The notes under the pieces are model-generated. The model had not been told where the DNA came from. It saw nothing but the letters and a program-made list of their open reading frames with translations, and did no database searches. This document shows, one piece after another, positions 7,779-14,372 of a DNA stretch of 20,798 bases. Both the position numbers and the translations under genes were made by a program. The DNA comes from a virus: positions 1 to 20,798 of IMG/VR virus record IMGVR_UViG_3300017991_005227; one strand, given 5' to 3'. Positions within the stretch are counted from its first letter, which is position 1. Every line of letters starts with the position of its first letter.

Positions 7779-9569
7779 ATGTCGCAAATGGGAAAATTCT
7801 CCGGAGGTCTTCTGGGGATACCAATAAATACAATTACGGGTAATGTTGGTGGTGCAGTTGGTCCGGATGCATTTTCGAATGTAGATTTATTAGGCTCTAC
7901 GCCTATAACGGTTACGGGTAATCCGGCGGCATGGACATTGACGATAACGGTTGATTCGGCTACTACGACTTCTGAGGGTGTGGTTGAATTGGCAACTGAT
8001 GCTGAATCGATAGCGGGAGCTGATACGACGCGTGCTATAGTTCCGAGTTCTTTGGTTGCAAAATTGGGCACTATGACAGCAAATGGTGTGGCATATGGTG
8101 CAGGTACGGCAGCTGCTGTTAATTGGACTGCGGTTGGAACAGATGGCCAGGTGCTTATAGGGGCAACTGGTGCGGCGCCGGCATTTGCAACAATGGCTTC
8201 TGCGGGAGGCACGATAGTATACACGCCGGGTGCCAATACATTGAATTTAGAAGTCGGTGGTATGTTTGTGCAGTCTTTTGCGACAGATGTTGCGGGCCCA
8301 GTGGTACCATTAGCTGGTACAATCACTATGGCAGGCGGCAGTAACATTAGTACTGATGGCTCTGTAGCGAATACGGTTACGTTTAATCTTAGTGGTACAA
8401 CGGATCATGCGGTTCAGATAGGGAATGCTGGTGGTAGTTTAACGTCAGTGGCTGTTGGAACGGACGGTCAGGTTTTGATTGGAGCAACTGGTGCGGATCC
8501 TGCTTTTGCTACTATAGCGTCCGCAGGAGGAACGATAGCATTTACACCTGGCGCTAATACTCTAAATATGGAAACTGGCGGTACAGTGGCAATTTCGTTT
8601 GCTACAGACGCAGCTGGGCCCCAATCTCCACTTGCAGGTACTATAACGATTGCTGGTGGCAATAATATAACTACAGATGGTACTACTGCGAATACGGTTA
8701 CTATAGATTTAACTGGAACTACTCAGTATGCGTTGCAGGTTGGAGATGCTACGGGCAGTTTAGATTCTTTGGCTATAGGTACAGCAAATCAAGTTTTAAT
8801 GTCGGGTGGTGCTGGAGCAAATCCTGCATGGAGTACTGCGACATATCCAGCTACAGCAGCTACGGGAGACGTGTTATATGGGTCTGCTGCTAATACCATA
8901 ACTGCCTTGGCATTTGATAATACAGCTACGCGTTATTTGGCTAATACTGGTGGTGGTGCGACAATTCCGGCCTGGGATCAGATTAATTTAACGAACGGGG
9001 TAACGGGCATTTTGCCGGTTGCTAATGGTGGTACAGGTTTGAACACGATAACTGATCATAGTTTAATGCTTGGTTCGGGGGCAGCTGCGGTTACTCCGTT
9101 AGGAGCGGCTACAAATGGCCAGATTCCAATTGGCTCAACTGGTGCGGATCCAGTCTTGGCTACTATCACGCAGGGTGCGAATATTACCGTAACGAATGGC
9201 GCTGGTTCTATAACAATAGCATCTACGGCTTCAGGCGGTATTTCGTGGAATGTTATAACTTCTGATTTAAATCCAATGGTTGTCGACAATGGCTACATTT
9301 GTAATAAGGCTGGTTTATTGAGCGTTACTTTACCATCAACATCTTCAACTGGAAGTGTATTACGTGTAACTGGTATGAATACAGACGCTGGATGGAAGAT
9401 TGTACAAGGAGCAGGACAACAGATACATTTTGGAGATGTTTCAACAACATCAGGAGCTGGAGGATATTTAGCTTCTACCCTAAAAAGGGACAGTGTTGAA
9501 TTAGTGTGTGTAGTTGCTGATACGGAGTGGAATGTGATTTCTAGTCTTGGCAACATTGAAATTGTATAG
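7779..9569 (+). CDS. second fibre protein with 107-residue repeats (596 aa)
   Basis: A Gly/Ala/Thr-rich fibre. The N-terminus carries ITGNVGGAVGPDAFSNVDLL, a module shared with the protein at 12162-13163. Residues 120-226 and 227-333 are near-identical repeats beginning GTDGQVLIGATGA. A partial third (GTANQVLMSGGAGANPAW) starts at 334 and a fourth-like block (NGQIPIGSTGADPVLATI) occurs later. GILPVANGGTG is a motif common in phage tail fibres. The last 110 residues (from SWNVIT) match a widespread fibre tip domain with the pattern GYI-N, LP, GW-I-Q-GQ-I-FG, and a final W-V-SS-GN. AAGGAG (7767-7772) precedes the ATG by 6 nt and overlaps the end of the previous gene. A receptor-binding or tail/collar fibre is the likely role. 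Confidence 0.82.
   Translation: MSQMGKFSGGLLGIPINTITGNVGGAVGPDAFSNVDLLGSTPITVTGNPAAWTLTITVDSATTTSEGVVELATDAESIAGADTTRAIVPSSLVAKLGTMTANGVAYGAGTAAAVNWTAVGTDGQVLIGATGAAPAFATMASAGGTIVYTPGANTLNLEVGGMFVQSFATDVAGPVVPLAGTITMAGGSNISTDGSVANTVTFNLSGTTDHAVQIGNAGGSLTSVAVGTDGQVLIGATGADPAFATIASAGGTIAFTPGANTLNMETGGTVAISFATDAAGPQSPLAGTITIAGGNNITTDGTTANTVTIDLTGTTQYALQVGDATGSLDSLAIGTANQVLMSGGAGANPAWSTATYPATAATGDVLYGSAANTITALAFDNTATRYLANTGGGATIPAWDQINLTNGVTGILPVANGGTGLNTITDHSLMLGSGAAAVTPLGAATNGQIPIGSTGADPVLATITQGANITVTNGAGSITIASTASGGISWNVITSDLNPMVVDNGYICNKAGLLSVTLPSTSSTGSVLRVTGMNTDAGWKIVQGAGQQIHFGDVSTTSGAGGYLASTLKRDSVELVCVVADTEWNVISSLGNIEIV
8136..8777 (+). repeat. two in-frame 321-nt tandem repeats
   Basis: The codons for GTDGQVLIGATGA start at 8136 and 8457, and the next (GTANQVL) at 8778, an exact period of 321 nt (107 residues). 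The protein copies are very similar, while many codons differ synonymously. This indicates selection on the fibre fold after an in-frame duplication. Confidence 0.85.
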
Positions 9570-9595
9570 CCGCAATAGATAGGTTGACGGTTTTT

Positions 9596-9604
9596 TGATA
9601 TAAT
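9596..9604 (+). promoter_or_regulatory. possible extended -10 promoter of the HNH gene
   Basis: TGATATAAT (9596-9604) is a perfect extended -10 (TG-N-TATAAT) just before the HNH gene. No -35 sits at 17 nt; TTGACG at 9584-9589 is too close. Transcription would start near 9611, right at the AAAGGA ribosome binding site, giving an almost leaderless message. This makes the call tentative. Confidence 0.35.
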
Positions 9605-9623
9605 TATAGTGAAAGGAATCACT

Positions 9624-10316
9624 ATGAGAATATGCAAAGACTGTAAAATTGAAAAGCCGCTGAGTGAGTTTCACAGGAACGGCAAATCGAAAGCCGGAAA
9701 AGTATGGTATAGAGGTAGATGTAGAAAGTGCCATAATTTGAAATTTAACCCGCCGACAGGCAAGCCACATCTTGGGCGCTTTAAGAAGGGGCGTAAAAAT
9801 CCTCCAGGGTTCAACGTTGGTAGAGTCCCCTGGAACAAGGGCAAGAAGATGGGGCCTCCATGGAACAAGGGGCTTAGGAATACTGGTTTCAAGCCAACCA
9901 ATGGTTTCACGAAGGGGCATACCAGGACGAACGGCATTAAAAAAAGTCCGGAGCATATTTCGAAGATGAAGGCAACTAAGTATAAGAAGGCAACCAGCAG
10001 GCATTGCAAAAAGCACCGAGATTGGAAACAGGCGGTTTGGAAGAGGGATAGTTATAAATGTGTGAAGTGTGGATCAACCGATAAAATATGTGCGCACCAT
10101 ATTAAATCATGGGATAATTATCCTGAGCTGAGATTTGAAATTGATAATGGGATGACGCTGTGTTGTTCGTGCCACTCTAAGCTGCACAATGCCGGCAGGG
10201 AGTTCTCAATAGAGAGTCGCATTAAAATGAGTGAGGCACACAAGGGCAAGAGGCTCTCAAAAGATCAGCGCAAGAAGATTAGTGAATCCCTATATGCTTA
10301 TTATAGAGAGGGTTAG
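9624..10316 (+). CDS. HNH homing-type endonuclease with zinc fingers (230 aa)
   Basis: From the ATG at 9624, Cys4/Cys7 and Cys33/Cys36 form a zinc-binding pair around KPLSEFHRN, a common N-terminus of phage HNH proteins. Residues about 50-105 are a basic linker with repeated PWNKG motifs (69-73 and 79-83) and FKKG/FTKG. The HNH core is at about 141-188: YKCVKCG (Cys146, Cys149), AHHI (His158/His159), Asn175 in EIDNGMTLC, and CSCHSKLH (Cys183, His184, His188). The C-terminus has a NUMOD3-like DNA-binding motif, IKMSEAHKGKRLSKDQRKKI. It would cut or nick double-stranded DNA, probably as a free-standing homing endonuclease inserted among fibre genes. AAAGGA lies 6 nt before this ATG. A GTG 15 nt upstream is in frame but would overlap the ribosome binding site. 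Confidence 0.9.
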   Translation: MRICKDCKIEKPLSEFHRNGKSKAGKVWYRGRCRKCHNLKFNPPTGKPHLGRFKKGRKNPPGFNVGRVPWNKGKKMGPPWNKGLRNTGFKPTNGFTKGHTRTNGIKKSPEHISKMKATKYKKATSRHCKKHRDWKQAVWKRDSYKCVKCGSTDKICAHHIKSWDNYPELRFEIDNGMTLCCSCHSKLHNAGREFSIESRIKMSEAHKGKRLSKDQRKKISESLYAYYREG

Positions 10317-10319
10317 TTT

Positions 10320-10520
10320 ATGATTAAGTTAGTTGGTATAGCGATAGTTGCTGGAGCAGTTATTGTTGGTGTGGCATCAAGGTTTATCTTTAAGAAGTCG
10401 GACAATGTTGTTGAAGAGATAGCAGAGAAGGTTATTAAAGAGAAGACTGGGTATGATGTTGATTTAAGTCCAGATACTCCGGAAAAGGTTAGGGATGCCA
10501 AAAACAAACGCAATAAATAA
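10320..10520 (+). CDS. small one-TM membrane protein (66 aa)
   Basis: The N-terminus is one hydrophobic helix (LVGIAIVAGAVIVGVASRFIF, residues 4-24). It is followed by a charged tail containing VVEEIAEKVIKEKTGYDVDL and ending DTPEKVRDAKNKRNK. There is no lipobox or cleavage motif. GAGGG lies about 7 nt before the ATG, which is 3 nt after the HNH stop. The last 26 nt overlap the next fibre gene. It could be a holin-like or virion membrane-associated protein, but the position inside a fibre cluster and the single TM segment do not settle this. The function is unknown. Confidence 0.7.
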   Translation: MIKLVGIAIVAGAVIVGVASRFIFKKSDNVVEEIAEKVIKEKTGYDVDLSPDTPEKVRDAKNKRNK

Positions 10521-11157
10521 TCAGTCTGCTGAGTTAACTATCGATCCAGGTGCATCTGGAGATTCGTTTATTCAGTTTGATATTAACGGTACGGGTGAGT
10601 TTCGCATTGGGGTAGATGATACTGATTCTGACAAGTTTAAAATATCGCAGGGTAGTGCGCTAGGTACTAATGATACGTTTATTATGACGGCTTCAGGTGA
10701 GAGAACAATGCCCTTACAGCCAGCATTTTTAGGCTATCTTGCTCTACAAGATTCAAATGTTAGTGGAGAGGGCACTGTTTATACTTTAGGTAGCGGAAAT
10801 GCCCTTACGGAAGTGTTTGATCAGGGTGGTGATTTTGTTACCACAGGTACATTTACGGCGCCAGTTACAGGCAGATATTATTTTAGCATGTCTCTTCAGA
10901 TAGGCGGTGTAGGTGCTGGACATTATGGAGAAATGAGATTGGTAACTTCGAATGGTACGTATTTGTTGTATAAAAATGACATAGTAAATATGGGTACAAC
11001 TGTTGAGTATACAAGCAGTGCTTTTGTTGACATGGATGCGTCAGATACAGCAACTACAACGTTGGATGTTGCAGGTGGAGCAAAGACAATTGATGTAGCT
11101 GGAGGCACATTGGGCGGCGGGGCCCCTACGTGGTTTTCTGGTTATTTAGTTGCGTAA
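10495..11157 (+). CDS. short fibre protein with C1q-like head, copy A (220 aa)
   Basis: The N-terminal 75 residues (AELTIDPGASGDSFIQFDIN, EFRIGVDD, FKISQGSALG) form a module often found before the tip domain of phage fibres. Residues about 77-220 look like a C1q/TNF-type jelly roll: AFLGYLALQDSNVSGEGT, then FDQGGDF, the hallmark GTFTAPVTGRYYFS, and a closing WFSGYLVA. Such heads trimerise and bind receptors. The gene overlaps the small TM gene by 26 nt; AAAAGG lies about 6 nt before the ATG. The next gene is a tandem paralogue. A receptor-binding or short tail fibre is likely; an alternative is a capsid-attached fibre. Confidence 0.8.
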   Translation: MPKTNAINNQSAELTIDPGASGDSFIQFDINGTGEFRIGVDDTDSDKFKISQGSALGTNDTFIMTASGERTMPLQPAFLGYLALQDSNVSGEGTVYTLGSGNALTEVFDQGGDFVTTGTFTAPVTGRYYFSMSLQIGGVGAGHYGEMRLVTSNGTYLLYKNDIVNMGTTVEYTSSAFVDMDASDTATTTLDVAGGAKTIDVAGGTLGGGAPTWFSGYLVA

Positions 11158-11166
11158 GGAGATTGT

Positions 11167-11838
11167 ATGGCAAAAATAAATGCGATAAGCAATAAGTCTG
11201 CAGAGCTTACTGTAGACCCGGGAGCTTCTGGAGACTCATTTGTACAATTTGATATTAACACAACGGGAGAGTTTCGTATTGGCGTAGATGATGATGCTTC
11301 TGATGCGTTTAAAATTTCTCAAGGCAGTGCGCTTGGTTCTAATGATACATTTGTAATGTCCGCGGCAGGTGAGCGGACAATGCCCTTGCAGCCAGCGTTT
11401 TTGGCGTATTTGGGAACTACTGATAGTAATGTTACTGGTGATGGCACCTACTTTACTGTTGGTAGTGGCAATGCAATGACAGAAGTGTTTGATCAGAATA
11501 GTGATTTTAACACAAACGGAACATTTACAGCTCCTGTTACTGGGCGCTATTTGTTTTGTGGTCAGATCGAGCTCGATGATATAGTGTCTGCGCATACCTT
11601 GGGTTTGGGTGTATTTGATTCATCAAATGGTTTGTGGAGATTTGATAGAAGTGATTTTGGGAATATTGGTGTTACAAATGGGTTACAAGTCGGTGGTTCT
11701 GTTCTCATAGATATGGATGCTGCGGATATTGCGACTATGGATATTGGTGTTTTTAATAGCACGAAAACGGTTGATGTAATTGCTGTTGCGCCGGCAACCG
11801 GCGCGGGAACTTGGTTTTGTGGGTATTTAGCGGTTTGA
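11167..11838 (+). CDS. short fibre protein with C1q-like head, copy B (223 aa)
   Basis: A tandem paralogue of the preceding gene. The first 80 residues align without gaps with about 65 identities (AELTVDPGASGDSFVQFDIN, EFRIGVDDDASD, GERTMPLQPAFL). The C1q-like head keeps the framework (DSNVTGDGT, FDQNSDF, GTFTAPVTGRYLF, WFCGYLAV), but its middle, from about residue 130 to 210, is largely different. That is the face expected to contact the receptor, so the pair looks like duplication followed by diversification of binding specificity. AAGGAG at the end of copy A precedes this ATG by about 5 nt. Both are probably translated from one message. Confidence 0.82.
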   Translation: MAKINAISNKSAELTVDPGASGDSFVQFDINTTGEFRIGVDDDASDAFKISQGSALGSNDTFVMSAAGERTMPLQPAFLAYLGTTDSNVTGDGTYFTVGSGNAMTEVFDQNSDFNTNGTFTAPVTGRYLFCGQIELDDIVSAHTLGLGVFDSSNGLWRFDRSDFGNIGVTNGLQVGGSVLIDMDAADIATMDIGVFNSTKTVDVIAVAPATGAGTWFCGYLAV

Positions 11839-11847
11839 GGTGAATTT

Positions 11848-12147
11848 ATGATAGTAAAAGTAGACAATGTTGATTTGTTTGAACTTAATGAAACGCAAAA
11901 GAATGTTCTTAAGAATGATATTAATTCAAATGTATTTGAAGATGATGTGAAGCGTCGTTTGTTTTATATCATAAATCATAAGTACGAGCAGTGTTATAAG
12001 AGGTTGAAGCAAGAGTGGGAGCCAAAGTTGGCATCTAGAGGTGTAGAGTCTATACCGACGGATAAGGATGCGTTTGCGAAGTTGGTGTTTTCTCAGGAAG
12101 ACTATAAAGACAGGGCTGCTCGAGATGCCGATGCGGCGCAAGTTTAA
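11848..12147 (+). CDS. small helical protein of unknown function (99 aa)
   Basis: A charged, mostly helical protein with a short beta start (MIVKVDNVDLFELNETQKNV). The centre is KRRLFYIINHKYEQCYKRLKQEWEPKLASRG and the end IPTDKDAFAKLVFSQEDYKDR. It has no membrane segment and no metal-binding cluster. GAGGTG about 6 nt before the ATG serves as ribosome binding site; the gene follows copy B by 9 nt and precedes the third C1q fibre by 14 nt. I have an impression that the D-A-F-x-x-L-V-F-x-Q-x-D-Y-K-D-R pattern recurs in small proteins of other phage fibre clusters, but cannot name a family. A fibre assembly factor is one possibility, by position only. Confidence 0.7.
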   Translation: MIVKVDNVDLFELNETQKNVLKNDINSNVFEDDVKRRLFYIINHKYEQCYKRLKQEWEPKLASRGVESIPTDKDAFAKLVFSQEDYKDRAARDADAAQV

Positions 12148-12161
12148 TATAGGAGAGTGTA

Positions 12162-13163
12162 ATGGCATCAAGAAGGGATAGTAGAAGGACGGGTTTGAAT
12201 CCGTTAGCGTATATGGGTGTAGAGCCTGTTTCTCCTCCGTTGTTGTTTACAGACAATAGGGCGCCTACCTCGAATGATTATGCTAACTACAATGTTGGAA
12301 CAATTTGGGTTGATAGAAGCACAGCTCCTTCTGAAGATATTTGGATGTTGGTTAATAAAGATAATAATGTAGCTCGATGGGTTCAATTTGATACTGGTTC
12401 TGGTAATGTGCAAACATTAACTGGCGATGTAGGAGGAGCCGTTGGGCCAGATGCTCTCGGTAATATAGATATTACAGGAGGTAACAGCATTTCTACTGCT
12501 GGTACTCCAGCATCGAACAATGTTGAGGTTAGTGTATCTGGCACTACGCAATATGTTCTCCAGATTGGGGATGCGAGTGGAGCCTTGGATAATCTTCCTG
12601 ACGGGGTTGGCGTTGATGGTGAGGTTTTAACGTCTCGTGGTCCTGGAATGGCGCCTATGTGGGAGCCATCGCCTTTCGCCTTTACGGGATTTCAGGCGTA
12701 TATGTCTACGAGTCAGTTTAATGTTACTGGAGATAATACTACTTATACATTACCATTTGATCTTACTGAGTTTAATTTTGGAAATGATTTCGATACAGCT
12801 AATCATTGGTATGTAGCCCCAACAGATGGATATTATCAGTTTGTTTATACGGTTTTTTTTAATAATATTAATCCTGCGAATGCATATGATAATAGTGAAG
12901 TATTCTTGGTTCGATTTAGGCCGGCAGGGGCTTTAACGCGTAATTATCCGCATTCAAATATTAATCCTCAACCTATTACGGATAATACGACCTCTACATA
13001 TGAGTTTGATTGTTGTAATACTGATATTATTGAGTTGCAAGCTGGTGATCGTGTTTATTTGACAGCTAAGGTTGGCAGTAGTACAAAAACAGTTGGTTTT
13101 ACAGGTTTATTTACCACGCAGCTTAGAACAAGGTTGGCAGGTTGGTTGTTGACTGAAATATAA
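12162..13163 (+). CDS. third fibre protein with C1q-like head (333 aa)
   Basis: A mosaic of modules used elsewhere in the window. Residues about 27-75 (FTDNRAPTSNDY, VGTIWVDRS, ARWVQFD) match the N-terminal module of the giant fibre. LTGDVGGAVGPDALGNIDI matches the start of the second fibre. VSGTTQYVLQIGDASGAL and GEVLTSRGPGMAPMW match its 107-residue repeat. The last 155 residues form a C1q/TNF-like head: FTGFQAYMS, FNVTGDNTTYTLPF, FDTANHWYVAPTDGYYQFVY, LQAGDRVYLTAKV and a final GWLLTEI. AGGAG lies 6 nt before the ATG. It is the last rightward late gene before the gene-free interval. The role is receptor binding by family resemblance. Confidence 0.82.
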   Translation: MASRRDSRRTGLNPLAYMGVEPVSPPLLFTDNRAPTSNDYANYNVGTIWVDRSTAPSEDIWMLVNKDNNVARWVQFDTGSGNVQTLTGDVGGAVGPDALGNIDITGGNSISTAGTPASNNVEVSVSGTTQYVLQIGDASGALDNLPDGVGVDGEVLTSRGPGMAPMWEPSPFAFTGFQAYMSTSQFNVTGDNTTYTLPFDLTEFNFGNDFDTANHWYVAPTDGYYQFVYTVFFNNINPANAYDNSEVFLVRFRPAGALTRNYPHSNINPQPITDNTTSTYEFDCCNTDIIELQAGDRVYLTAKVGSSTKTVGFTGLFTTQLRTRLAGWLLTEI

Positions 13164-13196
13164 AAAGTCTCATTAACTCTCTTTTACATAATAAAC

Positions 13197-13238
13197 GCAT
13201 CGTAATGCCCCTGGATAAATCCAGGGGCATTACGATGC
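13197..13238. repeat. perfect 19-bp inverted repeat with TAAA loop
   Basis: GCATCGTAATGCCCCTGGA (13197-13215), loop TAAA, then its exact complement (13220-13238). It lies 34 nt after the stop of the last fibre gene and would form a very stable hairpin in either transcript. No T-run follows, so it is not a textbook terminator. A bidirectional transcription block, an RNase III site or an element end are possible. A second, weaker hairpin (13241-13266, about 10 bp) follows directly. Confidence 0.7.
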
Positions 13239-13273
13239 CAGAAAAGCTTTCATTTAAAGGCTTTTCGTGTTAA

Positions 13274-13453
13274 TATTTCAATACTAGGGCGGGACACGTC
13301 CGAAGCCACGCCTGTGGAGATCAAGTGAGACCTGGGGAACATGCGTTAGTTCAAAGCTGTAAAAGTTCCCACGTGGAACTTAATAGCGATAACCAAGCAT
13401 ATTCCTTGGGCAATGATCGTCGAACCAGGAACGTGAAACCGCAAGGTTCATGA
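13274..13453 (+). pseudogene. tnpB C-terminal-like fragment overlapping an omega-RNA-like scaffold
   Basis: The frame between the TAA at 13271-13273 and the TGA at 13451-13453 reads YFNTRAGHVRSHACGDQVRP, then about 35 more residues ending RRTRNVKPQGS. The 'N-x-x-RAGHVR-x-HACGD-x-VRP' string resembles the tail just after the zinc-finger region of IS200/IS605 TnpB proteins, and the stop falls at the foot of the right-end hairpin as in intact elements. No start codon, RuvC motif or zinc finger is present: only 110 nt separate it from the fibre gene. Read as a remnant whose sequence may be kept for the overlapping RNA rather than for protein. The resemblance is from memory of the family, not from a search. 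Confidence 0.4.
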
Positions 13454-13485
13454 ATCCCCCGAATTTATTCGTGGGGAGTTGTCAA
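13275..13485 (+). ncRNA. orphan TnpB-type omega RNA / reRNA-like scaffold
   Basis: Dense hairpins: CCAC/GTGG near 13307-13316; AAGTTCC-CACGT-GGAACTT (13363-13381); CCAAG/CTTGG near 13393-13409; an ACC-GCAA-GGT stem with a GNRA tetraloop (13438-13447); and a final hairpin CCCCCGAAT-TT-ATTCGTGGGG (about 13456-13476). The order 'GCAA-capped stem, then GAATCCCCC hairpin, then GGGGAGTTGTCAA' is the typical 3' end of guide RNAs from IS200/IS605 elements, in which the guide is the sequence after the element end. Here it would begin at 13486 (ATATTCTTATTTTTTCTCC). No tnpB or iscB gene is adjacent. The 5' limit and any transcription are unknown. Confidence 0.5.
13452..13485 (+). mobile_element. IS608-like right end (IS200/IS605 family)
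   Basis: GAAT (13452-13455) stands directly at the foot of an imperfect hairpin whose 3' arm carries one unpaired T (13472), followed by GGAGTTG and TCAA (13482-13485). In IS608, TnpA recognises a hairpin with an extrahelical T, and GAAT guides cleavage after TCAA at the right end. All these parts are visible here. The left end is not clear: TTAC, the IS608 target flank, occurs at 13184-13187 and 13230-13233, but neither is followed by a matching AAAG-plus-hairpin with a bulged T. No transposase gene is present, so this is a remnant or a non-autonomous element. Confidence 0.55.
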
Positions 13486-13518
13486 ATATTCTTATTTTTT
13501 CTCCTTTTTTGGTTAAGT

Positions 13519-13538
13519 GAGGGGCCATGTGGCCCCTC
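13519..13538. repeat. GC-rich hairpin between convergent operons
   Basis: GAGGGGCC-ATGT-GGCCCCTC, an 8-bp perfect stem, lies 45 nt beyond the end of the leftward Erf gene. There is no T-run on either side, so a rho-independent terminator is not clear. It may block transcription between the rightward late genes and the leftward early operon. Confidence 0.55.
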
Positions 13539-13582
13539 TTAAGCAAGCAGTTCTCCCATACTAAGGAGTGCATGAAAGCTTT

Positions 13583-14323
13583 TTATTTACCGTCTCTGAG
13601 TTGTACGATTTGTCTTATTCTCTTTATTGCAGTGAGAAATTTAGACTTTGGGATGTCCGAGAGTGTTTGTATTTTCATTTTTTCTAGTATCTCTTCGGCT
13701 AGGTCGGTGTGTGATTTTAGTTCGTATCTTATTTCTTCTAGTTGTTCCTTGGTAATGGTTTCGTATGATTGTTCTTTTGGATTGTATTTGTGGTTTAGTT
13801 TTTTGCCTTCGTTAAAGTCTTTTCGTTGTTGATGTACGGCTACTTCGCCATCATCGTCTTCGTCTGAAGATACGACGCCTACAAGGGATGCGTATGCGTA
13901 TCGTTTTAGGTATGTTATGTAGCTGCCTAGAGATTGTACGTCATTTTTGGGTGGTACTATTCTCATTCTGGACTCTATCCATTGTCCTGAGCTGTGTAGT
14001 AGTATTGTGTTTAGGATGTTTGCTCCGTCTTCGTTTTGTACTATTTGTTGTAGGACGGATAGTCCGTTTTTGGCTAGTGCTGGGCGTGATACTTTGACTA
14101 TCTCGGCTAAGTCTGAGTATCTTGACTTGAAGTATGGATTTTCTTTTGTAAGGCCAGCAATTTTAAACTCTGCTTGCGCTTTTGCTAGCGCAGCGCTCAA
14201 GTCCTTAATAGATTCAGAGCGTGCCGGAGCAATCGTTTTTGGTGGTTTTATGTCTAAGTTTTGTATTAGTTGTTCTATGTTGGTTATTTTGTCGAGTATT
14301 TCAATGCTCTTTGCTTCTTCCAT
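13583..14323 (-). CDS. erf: Erf-family single-strand annealing recombinase (246 aa)
   Basis: The core (residues about 40-165) fits the ERF superfamily: LSAALAKAQAEFKIAGLTK, then NPYFKSRYSDLAEIVKVSRP, ALAKNGLSVLQQI, LLHSSGQWIESRMRI and YITYLKRYAYASLVGVVSS followed by the acidic DEDDDGE. ERF proteins form rings on single-stranded DNA and anneal homologous strands during phage recombination and genome circularisation. The C-terminal 80 residues are charged and helical (EQLEEIRYELKSHTDLAEEI), probably for partner binding. It is the last gene of the leftward operon. Its ribosome binding site, GGAG 7 nt before the ATG, lies inside the 3' arm of a 12-bp hairpin, suggesting translational control. A shorter Erf-like gene is immediately upstream. 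Confidence 0.88.
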   Translation of the reverse strand: MEEAKSIEILDKITNIEQLIQNLDIKPPKTIAPARSESIKDLSAALAKAQAEFKIAGLTKENPYFKSRYSDLAEIVKVSRPALAKNGLSVLQQIVQNEDGANILNTILLHSSGQWIESRMRIVPPKNDVQSLGSYITYLKRYAYASLVGVVSSDEDDDGEVAVHQQRKDFNEGKKLNHKYNPKEQSYETITKEQLEEIRYELKSHTDLAEEILEKMKIQTLSDIPKSKFLTAIKRIRQIVQLRDGK

Positions 14324-14325
14324 GT

Positions 14326-14362
14326 ACTATCTCCAGTATTGTTAATAATGACTGGAGATAGT
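14326..14362 (-). promoter_or_regulatory. hairpin that buries the ribosome binding site of the erf gene
   Basis: On the leftward strand ACTATCTCCAGT (14362-14351) and its exact complement ACTGGAGATAGT (14337-14326) are separated by 13 nt. The second arm contains the GGAG ribosome binding site and ends 2 nt before the erf ATG (14323). In the message a 12-bp stem would sequester the site. The region could alternatively be a DNA operator or an RNase cleavage site between the two Erf-like genes. The structure is visible; the control mechanism is inferred. Confidence 0.6.
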
Positions 14363-14372
14363 TTATCATGGT

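Noticed and set aside
7775-8347. A 190-codon leftward ORF opposite the second fibre
   Set aside because: Same mirror effect of fibre repeats; no start signals.
9584-9610. Promoter TTGACG with TATAGT before the HNH gene
   Set aside because: The 15-nt spacing is short, and the start would fall on or after the ribosome binding site. Only the extended -10 was kept, as tentative.
9501-10016. A 171-codon leftward ORF opposite the HNH gene
   Set aside because: The sense strand has a complete HNH domain; the antisense product has no motif or ribosome binding site.
7779-13163. Diversity-generating retroelement acting on the fibre genes
   Set aside because: No reverse transcriptase, template repeat or adenine-biased variable repeat was found in the window.
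13197-13238. Rho-independent terminator call for the 19-bp hairpin
   Set aside because: No T-run follows in either direction, so it is listed as an inverted repeat.
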